Source: Gemmatimonadota bacterium (GTDB lineage Bacteria > Gemmatimonadota > Gemmatimonadetes > Gemmatimonadales > Gemmatimonadaceae). From it: a stretch of 64,000 bases of DNA. Below, one piece after another: positions 22,123 through 35,758 of the stretch. A program made the position numbers and the translations under genes. The stretch's first letter is position 1. Every line of letters starts with the position of its first letter. The stretch is taken from the NCBI GenBank assembly GCA_003134685.1, contig PLCA01000013.1, positions 62,001 through 126,000 on the forward strand, read 5' to 3'. Under the pieces are notes generated by a model, which was not told the origin of the DNA, searched no databases, and saw only the letters and a program-made list of their open reading frames with translations.

Positions 22123-25100
22123 ATGCCTAAGCGAACTGACCTCCACCGCATTCTCTTAATTGGCTCCGGCCCGATCATAATAGGGCAGGGCGCCGAGTTC
22201 GACTATTCGGGGACGCAGGCGGCCAAGGCGCTGCAGGAGGAGGGGTTCGAGGTCATTCTCGTCAACTCCAATCCGGCGACCATCATGACCGATCCGGAGA
22301 TCGCCGACCGCACCTACATCGAGCCGGTGACGCCGGAGTACGTGGAGCTCATCATCGCGAAAGAGCGGCCCGACGCGCTGCTCCCGACCATGGGCGGACA
22401 AACCGCGCTCAACGTCGCCATGAAGCTCGCGGAGCTGGGCGTGCTCGAGAAGTACGGCGTCGAGCTGATTGGAGCCGACGCTCGCGCGATCGCGATGGCG
22501 GAGGACCGGAAGCTGTTCGGCGAAGCGATGAAGCGAATTGGGCTCGCCGTACCGCCGGGCGGCATCGCGACGACGATCGACGAAGCGTTCGATTTACTCG
22601 AGACCACCGCCTTTCCCGCGATCATCCGGCCCGCGTTCACCCTGGGCGGGACGGGTGGCGGGATCGCCTACAACCGCCAGGAGTTCGAAGAGATAATTCG
22701 TCGCGGACTCGATCTGTCGCCCGTGAGCCAGGTGCTGGTCGAGCGCAGCGTCATCGGATGGAAAGAGTTCGAGCTCGAGGTGATGCGCGACTGTGCGGAC
22801 AACGTGGTGATAGTCTGCTCGATCGAGAACATCGATCCGATGGGTGTACACACGGGCGATTCGATCACCGTCGCGCCGGCGATGACCCTGACCGATCGCG
22901 AATACCAGCTGATGCGGGACGCCGCCGTCGCTGTGATTCGGGAGATCGGCGTCGAGGCCGGTGGCTGCAACATCCAGTTCGCGATCAACCCGGACGACGG
23001 CGAGATGCTCGTGATCGAGATGAATCCGCGCGTGTCGCGCTCCTCCGCGCTCGCCTCGAAGGCGACCGGATTCCCGATTGCGCGGATTGGAACGAAGCTC
23101 GCCGTCGGTTACCGTCTCGACGAGATTCCGAACGACATCACCGGCACGACGCCGGCCTCATTCGAGCCGGTGCTCGACTACGTGGTGGTCAAGTGCCCGC
23201 GTTTCGCGTTCGAAAAATTCCGGGCCGCGAATCCTCGACTCACCACGCAGATGAAATCCGTCGGCGAGTCGATGGCGATCGGCCGCACTTTCAAGGAAGC
23301 GTTTCAGAAAGCCCTCCGCGCCCTCGAGACGGGGCGCCCGGGATGGACTACGGCGACGACGCTCGCCGACGACCGTCTCGAGGATGATTCCGTCGAAACG
23401 TTGCGCGGCGCGCTGAGGCAGCCGACGCCGGAGCGCATCTTCCAGGTGAAGCGCGCGCTCAGCGCCGGAATCTCCGTCGACGAGCTGTTTGAGCTTACGG
23501 GCATGGATCGGTGGTTCCTGTCCCAGATGAAGGAGCTGCTGGAAGCGGAGAGAGCGTTCGCCTCGCTCAAGACCATCGACAAGGACGTGCTGTGGCGAAT
23601 GAAGCGGATGGGATTCGCCGACCGGCAGCTCGCCGATCTGCGCGGAGAATCCGAGGCAGCGGCGCGCACTCGGAGACTGGGCTTCGGAGTAGTCCCGGCC
23701 TACAAGATGGTCGACACGTGCGCCGGTGAATTCCCGTCCGCTACGCCCTATTTGTATAGCAGCTACGACGAGGAGAGCGAGGCTCCTAAGAGCGGCAAAC
23801 GGTCGGTCGTGATTCTGGGCAGCGGGCCCAACCGCATCGGGCAGGGAGTCGAGTTCGACTACTGCTGCGTGCGCGCGGCGCTGGCGCTGCGCGACCGGGG
23901 CTACGAGACGATCATGATCAACTCGAATCCCGAGACAGTCTCCACGGACTTCGACATCTCCGACAAGCTCTACTTCGAGCCGCTGACCCTCGAGCACGTC
24001 CTCGACATCGTCGAGCGCGAGCAGCCACTTGGCGTGATCGTGCAGCTCGGCGGTCAGACGCCGCTCAAGCTCACGCAGGGGCTCGAGAAGGCGGGCGTTA
24101 CGATTCTCGGGACCCAGCCAGACTCGATCGACATCGCGGAGGATCGGAAGCGCTTCGACGCAATCGCGCGCAGTCTCGGAATCCGTCAGCCGGACAACGG
24201 AATCGCCACGAGCCTCGACGAAGCCGTCGCGGCGGCCACCAGGATCGGATACCCCGTGCTAGTGCGTCCATCGTATGTGTTGGGCGGTCGGGCAATGGAA
24301 ATCGTCTACGACGAACAGTCTCTGCGGCAGTACTTCGAGCGGGCTGCCCGCGTATCCGAGGACAAGCCGGTGCTGATCGACCGCTTTCTCGAGGATGCGT
24401 TCGAGGCCGACGTCGACGCGATCTCGGACGGCGAACGCGTTGTGATCGGCGGAGTGATGCAGCACATCGAGGACGCCGGGATTCACTCCGGCGATTCCGC
24501 GTGTGTGCTGCCACCGTATCTGATCGACGAAGAGCACATCGATGAGATGCGGCAGCACACCGTCGCCCTTGCCAAGGCACTGAACGTAGTGGGTTTGATC
24601 AACGTTCAGTACGCGATCAAGGACGGGTTGGTGTACGTCCTCGAGGTGAATCCGCGAGCGAGCCGGACCGTGCCATTCGTCTCGAAGGCGATTGGCGTTC
24701 CGCTGGCTTCTATTGCCGCGAGGGTAATGCTCGGCGAGACGCTCGACGAGATCGGGTTCACGGAAGAGGTGATCCCGGCCTACATCTCGGTCAAGGAAGC
24801 GGTGTTCCCGTTCAACAAATTCCGCGAGTTCGATCCGATCCTTGGCCCCGAGATGCGGTCTACGGGCGAAGTGATGGGAATCTCGGACTCGTTCGGGAGC
24901 GCATTCGGCAAGGCGCAGCTGGCGGCGGACAACGTGCTGCCGGCCGGGGGCGCGCTCTTCATTACCGTCAACGACTCCGACAAGCACGCGGTGACCCCGA
25001 TCGCAAGGCGGTTTCAGGAAATGGGATTCAAGCTGTTCGCCACGGGCGGCACGGCCAAGCATCTGCGTGGGCGCGGTATCCCCGTCGAGACCGTGCTCAA

Positions 25101-25365
25101 GATTCACGAGGGCCGCCCGAACGGCATCGACATGATGTTGAACGGCGAGGTGCAGCTCCTGATCAATACACCGCTGGGCAAGGAGTCGCAGCGCGACGAC
25201 TATACGATGCGCCAGGCGGCGATCGCGAACCACGTCGCCTATACGACCACTCTTTCCGCCGCCAATGCCGCGTGCGACGCAATCCTGTCGCTGCGCTCCC
25301 GCGCGCCGTCGGTTCTCTCGCTTCAGGAGTGGCACGCGCGAATTCCAAAGGAAGCGGGCGTCTAG
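22123..25365 (+). CDS. carB: Carbamoyl phosphate synthase, large subunit
   Basis: 1080 residues with the internally duplicated layout: N-terminal carboxyphosphate ATP-grasp half beginning [20 protein letters not shown], an oligomerisation region around residues 405-555, a second ATP-grasp half beginning [17 protein letters not shown] near residue 568, and a C-terminal MGS-like allosteric domain (about 945-1075) with [13 protein letters not shown]. It makes carbamoyl phosphate for pyrimidine and arginine synthesis with the small subunit CarA, which is not in the window. Its stop codon abuts the ATG of the next gene, a sugar acetyltransferase, so the two are probably cotranscribed although their pathways differ. 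Confidence 0.97.
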   Translation: MPKRTDLHRILLIGSGPIIIGQGAEFDYSGTQAAKALQEEGFEVILVNSNPATIMTDPEIADRTYIEPVTPEYVELIIAKERPDALLPTMGGQTALNVAMKLAELGVLEKYGVELIGADARAIAMAEDRKLFGEAMKRIGLAVPPGGIATTIDEAFDLLETTAFPAIIRPAFTLGGTGGGIAYNRQEFEEIIRRGLDLSPVSQVLVERSVIGWKEFELEVMRDCADNVVIVCSIENIDPMGVHTGDSITVAPAMTLTDREYQLMRDAAVAVIREIGVEAGGCNIQFAINPDDGEMLVIEMNPRVSRSSALASKATGFPIARIGTKLAVGYRLDEIPNDITGTTPASFEPVLDYVVVKCPRFAFEKFRAANPRLTTQMKSVGESMAIGRTFKEAFQKALRALETGRPGWTTATTLADDRLEDDSVETLRGALRQPTPERIFQVKRALSAGISVDELFELTGMDRWFLSQMKELLEAERAFASLKTIDKDVLWRMKRMGFADRQLADLRGESEAAARTRRLGFGVVPAYKMVDTCAGEFPSATPYLYSSYDEESEAPKSGKRSVVILGSGPNRIGQGVEFDYCCVRAALALRDRGYETIMINSNPETVSTDFDISDKLYFEPLTLEHVLDIVEREQPLGVIVQLGGQTPLKLTQGLEKAGVTILGTQPDSIDIAEDRKRFDAIARSLGIRQPDNGIATSLDEAVAAATRIGYPVLVRPSYVLGGRAMEIVYDEQSLRQYFERAARVSEDKPVLIDRFLEDAFEADVDAISDGERVVIGGVMQHIEDAGIHSGDSACVLPPYLIDEEHIDEMRQHTVALAKALNVVGLINVQYAIKDGLVYVLEVNPRASRTVPFVSKAIGVPLASIAARVMLGETLDEIGFTEEVIPAYISVKEAVFPFNKFREFDPILGPEMRSTGEVMGISDSFGSAFGKAQLAADNVLPAGGALFITVNDSDKHAVTPIARRFQEMGFKLFATGGTAKHLRGRGIPVETVLKIHEGRPNGIDMMLNGEVQLLINTPLGKESQRDDYTMRQAAIANHVAYTTTLSAANAACDAILSLRSRAPSVLSLQEWHARIPKEAGV

Positions 25366-25935
25366 ATGCCACAGGCATTCATCCATGAATCCGCCTACGT
25401 TGACGATGGCGCGCAGATCGGCTCTGATACCAAGATCTGGCATTTCTGTCACGTGCTCGGAGGTGCGGTGATCGGCGAGCGGTGCTCGCTCGGACAGAAT
25501 GTCGTGGTGATGAACGGCGTGAGGATCGGCAACAACGTCAAGATTCAGAACAACGTATCGGTATACGAAGGCGTGGAGCTGGAGGACGATGTATTTTGCG
25601 GGCCATCGATGGTTTTCACGAACGTCGTCAACCCCCGCAGTCATGTGTCCCGGAAGAACGAGTACAAGCGCACGCTGGTGCGCCGAGGGGCGACGATTGG
25701 AGCCAACGCGACGATAGTGTGTGGCGTCACGCTCGAGGAGTATTCGTTCGTTGGCGCCGGAAGCGTGATCACGAAGAACGTTCCGGCTTACGCGCTAATG
25801 GTGGGAGTTCCGGCCCGCAGAGTCGGGTGGATGTGTCAGTGCGGCGAGCGGCTTCCAGACAAGAGCCCCGAGGCGTGCAAGGTGTGCGGCACGCGATACC
25901 GCCAGGAAGGCGATCAACTGAAGAGAGTGTCCTAG
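25366..25935 (+). CDS. wbpD: Sugar N-acetyltransferase, WbpD/WlbB-like left-handed beta-helix
   Basis: The 189-residue protein consists of hexapeptide repeats ([50 protein letters not shown]), forming a left-handed beta-helix. It matches the acetyltransferases that acetylate the 3-amino group of UDP-GlcNAc(3N)A. A C-terminal extension holds Cys157, Cys159, Cys171 and Cys174, which look like a small zinc ribbon. The ATG follows the carB stop directly, and the next gene begins directly after its own stop. Together with the next three genes it reconstructs the UDP-2,3-diacetamido-glucuronate pathway. Confidence 0.85.
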   Translation: MPQAFIHESAYVDDGAQIGSDTKIWHFCHVLGGAVIGERCSLGQNVVVMNGVRIGNNVKIQNNVSVYEGVELEDDVFCGPSMVFTNVVNPRSHVSRKNEYKRTLVRRGATIGANATIVCGVTLEEYSFVGAGSVITKNVPAYALMVGVPARRVGWMCQCGERLPDKSPEACKVCGTRYRQEGDQLKRVS

Positions 25936-26982
25936 GTGAGCTCCGAGAAAACCTTTCGCATCGCGCTCGTCGGGTGCGGGCGAATCAGCAAGAACCACTT
26001 CGAGGCAATCGACCAGATCGATGGGCTCGAGCTGGTGGCAGTGTGCGACGCCGATCCGGAACGGGCCGCGCAGGCGGGGGCCCAATGGAACGTCCCGCAC
26101 TACTCCTCGTACGAGAAAATGCTGAAGGAGAGCAAAGCGGATGTCGTCACGATCGCGACGCCGTCGGGACTGCATGCGGAGCAGGGCGTCGCGGCGGCGC
26201 AGGCGGGCAAGCACGTGGTGATGGAGAAGCCGATGGCGATCTCCCTGACCGGCGCAGACGCGCTCGTTCACGCATGTGACAAGGCGGGAGTACAGCTGTT
26301 CGTCGTCAAGCAGAACCGGCTCAACCTTCCAGTGCAGCTGCTCAAGCGGGCGGTCGATCGGAATCGCTTCGGACGCATCTACATGGCGAGCTGCACGGTT
26401 CACTGGGCGAGACCGCAGGAGTATTACGACCAGGCGCCCTGGCGCGGAACGTGGGAATTCGATGGCGGTGCCTTCATGAACCAGGCGTCTCACTATGTGG
26501 ATCTGATTCAGTGGCTGATGGGTCCCGTCGAGAGTGTCATGGCGAAGACGGCGACGCTCGCCCGCCGCATCGAGACAGAAGATTCCGGGGTGGCAATTCT
26601 AAAATTTCGGTCGGGCGCGCTGGGGGCGATCCAGGTCACGATGCTGGCCTACCCACGCAATCTCGAGGGCTCGATCACCATCCTCGGCGAGAAGGGCTCG
26701 GCCAAGATCGGCGGCACCGCCGTGAACAAGATCGAATACTGGCAGTTCGCCGAGTACGACGACGATGACAAGCAGGTGGACGCCGCCGAAACCAACCCGC
26801 CGAACGTGTACGGGCTGGGTCACCAGGGCTACTACCGGAACGTCCTGGCCGTGCTCAGAGGCGAGGCGAAGCCGGATACCGACGGACGTGCCGGCAGAAA
26901 GTCACTCGAATTGATCCTTGGCATCTACGAGTCGGCCAAGACGGGGAGGGAGGTACCGCTCCCTCTTCGTGCCCAAGTGTGA
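25936..26982 (+). CDS. wbpB: Gfo/Idh/MocA oxidoreductase, WbpB/WlbA-like
   Basis: 348 residues: an N-terminal Rossmann domain with GCGRISKNH (residues 13-21) and the family motif EKP (Glu97-Lys98-Pro99), then a C-terminal beta-sheet domain. In the WbpB/WlbA branch this enzyme oxidises C3 of UDP-GlcNAcA to the 3-keto sugar for transamination. The GTG start abuts the stop of the acetyltransferase gene. Assignment to this branch rests mainly on neighbours (acetyltransferase, aminotransferase, 6-dehydrogenase) and on the HWARPQEYYDQAPWRGTWE block typical of the WlbA group. Confidence 0.85.
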   Translation: MSSEKTFRIALVGCGRISKNHFEAIDQIDGLELVAVCDADPERAAQAGAQWNVPHYSSYEKMLKESKADVVTIATPSGLHAEQGVAAAQAGKHVVMEKPMAISLTGADALVHACDKAGVQLFVVKQNRLNLPVQLLKRAVDRNRFGRIYMASCTVHWARPQEYYDQAPWRGTWEFDGGAFMNQASHYVDLIQWLMGPVESVMAKTATLARRIETEDSGVAILKFRSGALGAIQVTMLAYPRNLEGSITILGEKGSAKIGGTAVNKIEYWQFAEYDDDDKQVDAAETNPPNVYGLGHQGYYRNVLAVLRGEAKPDTDGRAGRKSLELILGIYESAKTGREVPLPLRAQV

Positions 26983-27043
26983 GCCGGAAGCGCTTATCTT
27001 TAACAGCTACCTACTCTTGATCCTGATCCCGAACCACGGATAA

Positions 27044-28156
27044 ATGGCCGTACCACTTCTTGACCTGAAAGCGCAGCACGCGACTATTCGCGATTCCGTC
27101 ATGAATGCGATGACGAAGGTCATCGACGAGCAGGCATTCATCCTGGGCGAGCCCGTGGAACGGCTCGAGCGCGAAGTCGCGCTGCTCTCGCGCACCACGC
27201 ACGCGATCGGGTGCGCGAACGGCACCGACGCCATTCTCCTGTCTCTCCGCGCGCTCAACATCGGTCGCGGCGACGAAGTTCTGACCGCACCGTTCACTTT
27301 TTTCGCAACCGCGGGCGCCGTTCACAACGTTGGCGCCCGTCCGGTCTTCGCGGACATCGATCCCGACACGTTCAACATCTCGACCGCGGCCGTCGCGGCC
27401 TCGATCAAGCCTTCGACGAAAGCAGTCATAACGGTGGATCTGTTCGGTCAGATGGCGCCGATCGAAGCGATAATGGATGCCGCCGGCAATCTTCCCGTCA
27501 TCGAGGACGCCGCGCAGTCGATCGGGGCGCGCCGGAAGATCGATGAGAAGTGGGTGATGGCCGGCGAGGCGGCGACGATCGGCACGTTCAGCTTCTTTCC
27601 ATCGAAGAACCTGGGCGGATACGGGGACGGCGGAATGATCGTCACGCAGAGCGACGAGCTCGCCACTCGCCTTCGTCGGCTCCGCGTTCACGGCGGGATG
27701 AAGACGTACTACCACGAGGAAGTCGGCTACAACAGCCGGCTCGACGCGCTGCAGGCCGCGATACTGTCCGCGAAACTGATCAATCTCGCTTCCTGGAGCG
27801 CCGCCAGGCGCAAGAATGCCGCGTACTACAACGCTGCGTTCGCCGATCTCGACGACGTGCGCACGCCGACGATCGATCCGGCCAACGAATCGATCTACAA
27901 TCAGTACACGCTTCGCGTAGCACGTCGCGATGGACTCCAGACGCATCTCAAGGACAAGCAGATCGGATCGGCGGTCTATTATCCGCTCTCGCTCCACCTG
28001 CAGCCTTGCTTCGAGTATCTCGGTTACAAGAGGGGAGCGTTCCCCGAGAGCGAGAAGGCGACGCAGGAAGTGATATCGATCCCTGTTTATCCCGAGCTGA
28101 AGCAGCCGCAGCTCGACGAAGTCATAGAAGCCGTGCGCGGATTCTACGGTCACTGA
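27044..28156 (+). CDS. wbpE: DegT/DnrJ/EryC1/StrS aminotransferase, WbpE-like
   Basis: This is a 370-residue PLP-dependent sugar aminotransferase. The PLP lysine is Lys188 in FFPSKNLGGYGDGG, preceded by EDAAQSIGA, both diagnostic. It would convert the 3-keto sugar made by the preceding oxidoreductase into the 3-amino sugar, using glutamate. It starts 61 bases after the oxidoreductase gene and is followed 31 bases later by the 6-dehydrogenase. Confidence 0.88.
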   Translation: MAVPLLDLKAQHATIRDSVMNAMTKVIDEQAFILGEPVERLEREVALLSRTTHAIGCANGTDAILLSLRALNIGRGDEVLTAPFTFFATAGAVHNVGARPVFADIDPDTFNISTAAVAASIKPSTKAVITVDLFGQMAPIEAIMDAAGNLPVIEDAAQSIGARRKIDEKWVMAGEAATIGTFSFFPSKNLGGYGDGGMIVTQSDELATRLRRLRVHGGMKTYYHEEVGYNSRLDALQAAILSAKLINLASWSAARRKNAAYYNAAFADLDDVRTPTIDPANESIYNQYTLRVARRDGLQTHLKDKQIGSAVYYPLSLHLQPCFEYLGYKRGAFPESEKATQEVISIPVYPELKQPQLDEVIEAVRGFYGH

Positions 28157-28187
28157 CGATCAGACACACTCACCGACAGAGCCCCAA

Positions 28188-29528
28188 GTGCAACTAAAGG
28201 ATCAGCTCCTCGCGAAGATCGAAAACAGAAGCGCGTGCATTGGCGTAGTGGGCCTGGGGTACGTCGGGCTCCCGCTTGCGCTCGAGTTTGCCAGGGCAGG
28301 CTTCAAGGTGATCGGATACGACGTGAGCGAGCGAGTCGTCGGCCTGCTCATGTCCGGCAAATCGCACATTCAGGATGTGCCGAGCAGCGAGCTCGCGCGG
28401 CTGGTCAAAGCGGGCAAGTTCGAGGCGACGACCGACGAAGCGCGCATGCAGGAGATGGACGCGGTGTCGATCGCGGTTCCAACTCCGCTCGCCAAGACGC
28501 GCGACCCCGACATGGGTTACGTGATTGCCGCGGCTGACGCGATCGGGCGTCACTGCCGGCCCGGTGTGGTGGTTGTCCTCGAGAGCACGACGTATCCGGG
28601 CACGACGCGCGAGCTGCTCCAGCCGAAGCTCGAGGCGGCGGGTCTCACCGTCGGCGAGGACGTTTTTCTCGCATTCAGTCCCGAGCGTGTCGATCCAGGC
28701 AATCCGATCTGGAATACCAAGAACACTCCGAAGATCGTCGGCGGCATCACGCCGGCGTGCACCGAGGTTGCCATGGCACTTTACGCCACCTGCCTCGACA
28801 CCCTGGTTCCCGTATCGAGCCCCGAGACGGCGGAGCTGGTGAAGCTGCTCGAGAACACCTTCCGGTCCGTGAACATCGGGCTCGCGAACGAGATGGCGAT
28901 CGTCTGCGACAAGCTGGGCGTCAACGTCTGGGAAGTGATCGACGCGGCGGCGACGAAGCCGTTCGGCTTCATGAAATTCACCCCCGGCCCCGGAATCGGT
29001 GGACACTGCATCCCGCTCGATCCCCACTATCTCGCGTGGAAGATGAGAACGCTCAACTACAAGACGCGCTTCATCGACCTCGCGGGCGAGATCAACAGCG
29101 AGATGCCCGCGGTAGTGGCGAGAAAGGTCACGCAGGCGCTCAACGAGGAGAAGAAGGCGGTCAATGGGAGCCGCATTCTGGTGCTCGGAGTCGCCTACAA
29201 GAAAGACATCGACGACATGAGAGAGAGCCCGGCGCTGGATGTCATTCGGCTGCTGGAGCAGCAGGGAGCGAAGGTGTTTTACCACGACCCCTACGTCCCG
29301 AAGTACCGCGAGGAAGGACACGAACACTCGAGCGTGCCGCTCACCGACGACGAGATAGCGGGCGCCGACGCGGTAGTGATCGTCACGGATCACTCCACCG
29401 TGGATTACCAGCGCGTTGTCAATCTGGCGAGGGTGGTCGTGGACACCAGAAACGCCACGGCCAAACTGACGAAGGGGAAGGGCCGCATCGTCTCTCTCGC
29501 TTCGCCCAGCACGTACGCGATCGCCTAG
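28188..29528 (+). CDS. wbpA: UDP-N-acetylhexosamine 6-dehydrogenase, WbpA-like
   Basis: This 446-residue nucleotide-sugar dehydrogenase oxidises the C6 hydroxyl to the acid in two NAD-dependent steps. Rossmann GYVGLPLA lies near residue 24, the catalytic cysteine is Cys274 in GIGGHCIPLDP, and the C-terminal UDP-binding domain contains VLGVAYKKDIDDMRESPAL. The GGHCIP form marks the UDP-GlcNAc/ManNAc branch (WbpA, WecC) rather than UDP-glucose dehydrogenase. With the three upstream genes it completes UDP-GlcNAc to UDP-GlcNAc(3NAc)A. A GTG start is used. Confidence 0.88.
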   Translation: MQLKDQLLAKIENRSACIGVVGLGYVGLPLALEFARAGFKVIGYDVSERVVGLLMSGKSHIQDVPSSELARLVKAGKFEATTDEARMQEMDAVSIAVPTPLAKTRDPDMGYVIAAADAIGRHCRPGVVVVLESTTYPGTTRELLQPKLEAAGLTVGEDVFLAFSPERVDPGNPIWNTKNTPKIVGGITPACTEVAMALYATCLDTLVPVSSPETAELVKLLENTFRSVNIGLANEMAIVCDKLGVNVWEVIDAAATKPFGFMKFTPGPGIGGHCIPLDPHYLAWKMRTLNYKTRFIDLAGEINSEMPAVVARKVTQALNEEKKAVNGSRILVLGVAYKKDIDDMRESPALDVIRLLEQQGAKVFYHDPYVPKYREEGHEHSSVPLTDDEIAGADAVVIVTDHSTVDYQRVVNLARVVVDTRNATAKLTKGKGRIVSLASPSTYAIA

Positions 29529-29563
29529 CGCGATCGCACCGCAACCAACTCACACCTGGTCTC

Positions 29564-30871
29564 GTGAACATATCGGTAATTGGCACCGGCTACGTTGGGC
29601 TCGTCGTAGGCGCGTGTCTGGCTGAGACGGGCAATAGCGTTTGCTGCGCCGACATTGACGTCAAGAAAATTGAAGGCCTCAAGCAGAACATCCTGCCGAT
29701 TTACGAGCCCGGGCTCGAATCACTGGTCGAACGCAATCAGGCCGAAAGCAGGCTGACGTTCACCACGAATCTGCAGGAAGCGATCGCGCCCGCTGAAGTC
29801 GTGTTCATCGCGGTGGGCACGCCGCCCGGCGAAGACGGCTCCGCCGACCTGAAGTATGTGTTGCAGGTTGCGGCGTTGATCGGGCGGCACATGACTCGTG
29901 AGCAAGTGGTCGTGACGAAATCAACCGTGCCCGTGGGCAGCGCGACAAAGGTGGCCGCCGAAATCGCGAAGGGGGCAAAATTCCCCTTCCATATCTGCAG
30001 CAACCCGGAGTTCCTGAAGGAGGGCGCCGCGGTTGAGGACTTCATGCGGCCCGACCGGGTCGTTCTTGGCATTGAGAGCGAGCAGGCCCGTCGGGTAATG
30101 ACCGACTTGTACGCCCCGTTTGTGCGAACCGGCAAGCCGATTCTCGTGATGGACATCGCCTCGGCCGAAATGACGAAGTACGCGGCCAATGGAATGCTGG
30201 CAACGCGCATCTCCTTCATGAATGAGCTCGCCAATTTGTGCGAAAAGCTCGGAGCGAGCGTTGACCTGGTCAGAAAGGGAATGGGAACCGATTCACGCAT
30301 CGGCCAGTCCTTTCTGTTCGCGGGCCCTGGATACGGCGGATCCTGCTTTCCAAAGGACGTGAAAGCATTGGTTCGCACGGCGATGGAATGCGGCTCACCG
30401 CTGCAAGTCCTGGCCGCGGTCGAATCGGCGAACGAACGACAGAAGAAGGTACTTGTTGAAAAAGTTAAGCAGGCTCTGGGGGGCAAGCTGTCCGGCCGGA
30501 GGATTGCGCTTTGGGGCCTGGCCTTCAAGCCTGGGACGGACGACATGCGCGAGGCGCCGTCGCTCACCCTGATCGACGGTCTGCTCAAGGAAGGCGCCGC
30601 GGTCTGCGCCCACGACCCAGCCGCTCTCGATCACGCACGAGCTTTGCTCGGCAACCGAATAGATTATGCGGAGACTAACTATGAGGCGCTCGAGGGCGCG
30701 GATGCGCTGGTAGTGGTCACTGACTGGAACGAGTATCGCCACCCTGATTTCGAGCGGGTGAAGCGCACGCTCAAACAACCGGTCATCGTCGATGGCAGAA
30801 ATCTTTACGACGTCGAGAAGATGCGAGATTTGGGCGTGCAGTACCATTCGATCGGACGCCCATCCGCATGA
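29564..30871 (+). CDS. ugd: UDP-glucose 6-dehydrogenase
   Basis: 435 residues from GTG 29564; the open frame upstream is the other frame of wbpA. Rossmann GTGYVGLVVGACLAE is at the N-terminus, the catalytic Cys261 is in GYGGSCFPKD, and FKPGTDDMREAPS is in the C-terminal domain. GGSCFPKD is the UDP-glucose dehydrogenase form, giving UDP-glucuronate for polysaccharide or lipid A decoration. It sits 35 bases behind wbpA, so the cluster supplies two different uronic acid donors. Confidence 0.9.
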   Translation: MNISVIGTGYVGLVVGACLAETGNSVCCADIDVKKIEGLKQNILPIYEPGLESLVERNQAESRLTFTTNLQEAIAPAEVVFIAVGTPPGEDGSADLKYVLQVAALIGRHMTREQVVVTKSTVPVGSATKVAAEIAKGAKFPFHICSNPEFLKEGAAVEDFMRPDRVVLGIESEQARRVMTDLYAPFVRTGKPILVMDIASAEMTKYAANGMLATRISFMNELANLCEKLGASVDLVRKGMGTDSRIGQSFLFAGPGYGGSCFPKDVKALVRTAMECGSPLQVLAAVESANERQKKVLVEKVKQALGGKLSGRRIALWGLAFKPGTDDMREAPSLTLIDGLLKEGAAVCAHDPAALDHARALLGNRIDYAETNYEALEGADALVVVTDWNEYRHPDFERVKRTLKQPVIVDGRNLYDVEKMRDLGVQYHSIGRPSA

Positions 30872-30904
30872 ACATGCTCGACCGCCGAGGGTAATATCAT
30901 ACGG

Positions 30905-31669
30905 ATGTTCAAGCCAAGATCATTGTTGCTGGCCCTGCTGCTCGTGGCACCGCTGGCTTGCAAGCCCGCATTCGATCCGAAGATCTACCCTACAGCCGAC
31001 AAGCTGTACGACGTAGCGCTCGCCGAATACAAAGCGCGCCGCTACGACAACGCCGCGAAGGCGTTCGAGAAGCTGACGCTCGATCTCTCCGCGCGCGATC
31101 CGCGGCTACCGCTCACGTATTTCTATCTGGCGCAGTCGCAGGAAAAGAGCGGACAGTACCTGCTTGCCGCGGGAACCTACAATCGTCTCATCGATGCGTT
31201 CCCGCAGGACACGCTGGTGGATGATGCGTTTTATCTCTCGGGGCTTGCCTACGAGCGCGAGTGGCGGCAGCCGCAGCTGGACCCGACGTACGGGAGGAAC
31301 GCGCAAACGGCATTTGAGTCGCTTCTCACCAGCTTTCCCGATTCGCGGTATGCTCCACTTGCCAAGAAGGAGATCGACAGGCTGGACGAGTGGTTCGCGC
31401 AGAAGGACTACGACACGGGCTATCTCTATCTGAAGCGGAAGGCGTACGATTCGGGGATCATCTACTTCAAGGACGTGATCAAGCTGCACCCGAACGCCAG
31501 GAAAACCAGGGATGCGTACCTGAGGCTGCTGGAATCCTATCGGGCGATCAGGTACACCGAGGACGCGCGCGAGCTGTGCGATGTGATGCGGAAGACCTAT
31601 CTGAACGACCGCGAGATCCTCAAGGAATGCGGGCCCGCGCCCGCGGCGCCCGCGACGCCGGCGACGTAG
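30905..31669 (+). CDS. bamD: BamD-like outer membrane assembly lipoprotein
   Basis: 254 residues with a lipoprotein signal ending APLAC (Cys19) and an all-helical TPR-like body. Its repeats (AEYKARRYDNAAKAFEKL, YFYLAQSQEKSGQYLLAAG, TFPD-type FPDSRYAPLAKKEI) match the YfiO/BamD fold. BamD works with BamA to insert beta-barrel proteins into the outer membrane. The C-terminus ends in an Ala/Pro run. The start ATG 30905 lies 33 bases after ugd, and the next gene follows after three bases. Confidence 0.85.
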   Translation: MFKPRSLLLALLLVAPLACKPAFDPKIYPTADKLYDVALAEYKARRYDNAAKAFEKLTLDLSARDPRLPLTYFYLAQSQEKSGQYLLAAGTYNRLIDAFPQDTLVDDAFYLSGLAYEREWRQPQLDPTYGRNAQTAFESLLTSFPDSRYAPLAKKEIDRLDEWFAQKDYDTGYLYLKRKAYDSGIIYFKDVIKLHPNARKTRDAYLRLLESYRAIRYTEDARELCDVMRKTYLNDREILKECGPAPAAPATPAT

Positions 31670-31672
31670 TCC

Positions 31673-32251
31673 GTGCGGATTGGGGTTTTCGGGGGCACGT
31701 TCGATCCTCCCCACGTCGGCCACCTTCTGATGGCCACCGATGCCCGCGAAGCGCTCAAGCTTGACCGGCTGATTTTTGTTCCCGCCGGTGCCCAGCCGTT
31801 CAAGGTCGACACGCCTCCGGTGGCCTCCGCGCAGGATCGCCTCGAGATGGTTCGTCTGGCCGTCGCCGACGACGCCAACTACGTGGTCGATGACGCAGAA
31901 ATCAACCGTAAAGGGTTATCTTTCACGGTTGACACGTTGGAGCATTTGTCGGAGAGGAATCCGGCTGCGCAGCTCTTTCTGCTGCTGGGGGAGGACGTAC
32001 TCGCTGGCTTCGAGCAATGGCGGAATCCGGCGCGTATCCGCGAGCTGGCGACACTCGCGGTGGTGCGCAGGACCGCTGCAGCAGGATCGCTGGTCGATCC
32101 GATCGCGGCGGGCGTGCTGACGGTTTCAGCACGGCGGGTCGATGTGTCTTCGACGGAGATCAGGGAGCGCCGGCGCGCTGGAAAATCAATCAAGGGATTC
32201 GTGCCCGAGAGCGTCGAACGGTTCATCGACGTCCGTGGGCTCTATCGTTGA
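31673..32251 (+). CDS. nadD: Nicotinate-nucleotide adenylyltransferase
   Basis: 192 residues. GGTFDPPHVGH at residues 7-17 is the nucleotidyltransferase motif (His14, His17), and SSTEIRERRR near the C-terminus is the ISxTxIR-type ATP-binding motif. It adenylates nicotinate mononucleotide in NAD synthesis. GTG is the start. It lies between bamD and secA; a perfect hairpin (32251-32269) begins at its stop codon. Confidence 0.93.
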   Translation: MRIGVFGGTFDPPHVGHLLMATDAREALKLDRLIFVPAGAQPFKVDTPPVASAQDRLEMVRLAVADDANYVVDDAEINRKGLSFTVDTLEHLSERNPAAQLFLLLGEDVLAGFEQWRNPARIRELATLAVVRRTAAAGSLVDPIAAGVLTVSARRVDVSSTEIRERRRAGKSIKGFVPESVERFIDVRGLYR

Positions 32252-32269
32252 GGCGGAGCGGCTCCGCCT
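32251..32269 (+). other. Perfect 9-bp hairpin between nadD and secA
   Basis: AGGCGGAGC (32251-32259) and GCTCCGCCT (32261-32269) are perfectly complementary around one central base. It sits just upstream of GAGGAAG, the likely secA Shine-Dalgarno sequence. It has no T-tract. It may modulate secA translation. Confidence 0.55.
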
Positions 32270-32284
32270 GAGGAAGACAGGTAC

Positions 32285-35620
<3,336 letters not shown>

Positions 35621-35659
35621 TTCGAGATCGCGGCGCCTGTTGTAGGCATCCACTGAACT

Positions 35660-35741
35660 GAAGCAAGGAGCCGTGAGCGAACTACGCTGTTTCGCTGGGA
35701 GCTTTCATACGGTGCGACTGGGAGCTTTCATGGCGGTGCGA
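35660..35741. repeat. 51-bp dispersed repeat, copy 1, with tandem 23-bp tail
   Basis: 35660-35710 (GAAGCAAGGAGC ... GGAGCTTTCATAC) aligns without gaps to 44136-44186 at 39 of 51 positions, both ending in the identical GGAGCTTTCATAC. In this copy the final block CTGGGAGCTTTCATACGGTG (35695-35717) is immediately repeated at 35718-35741 with minor change. It lies in the gap between secA and the oxidoreductase gene. Confidence 0.65.
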
Positions 35742-35758
35742 GAGGTCGTCGAAGCGAA

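Noticed and set aside
21849..22130. 93-codon frame in the rpmB-carB gap
   Set aside because: It translates the inverted repeat of copy C (near-identical peptides recur where the arm is duplicated) and runs into the carB start.
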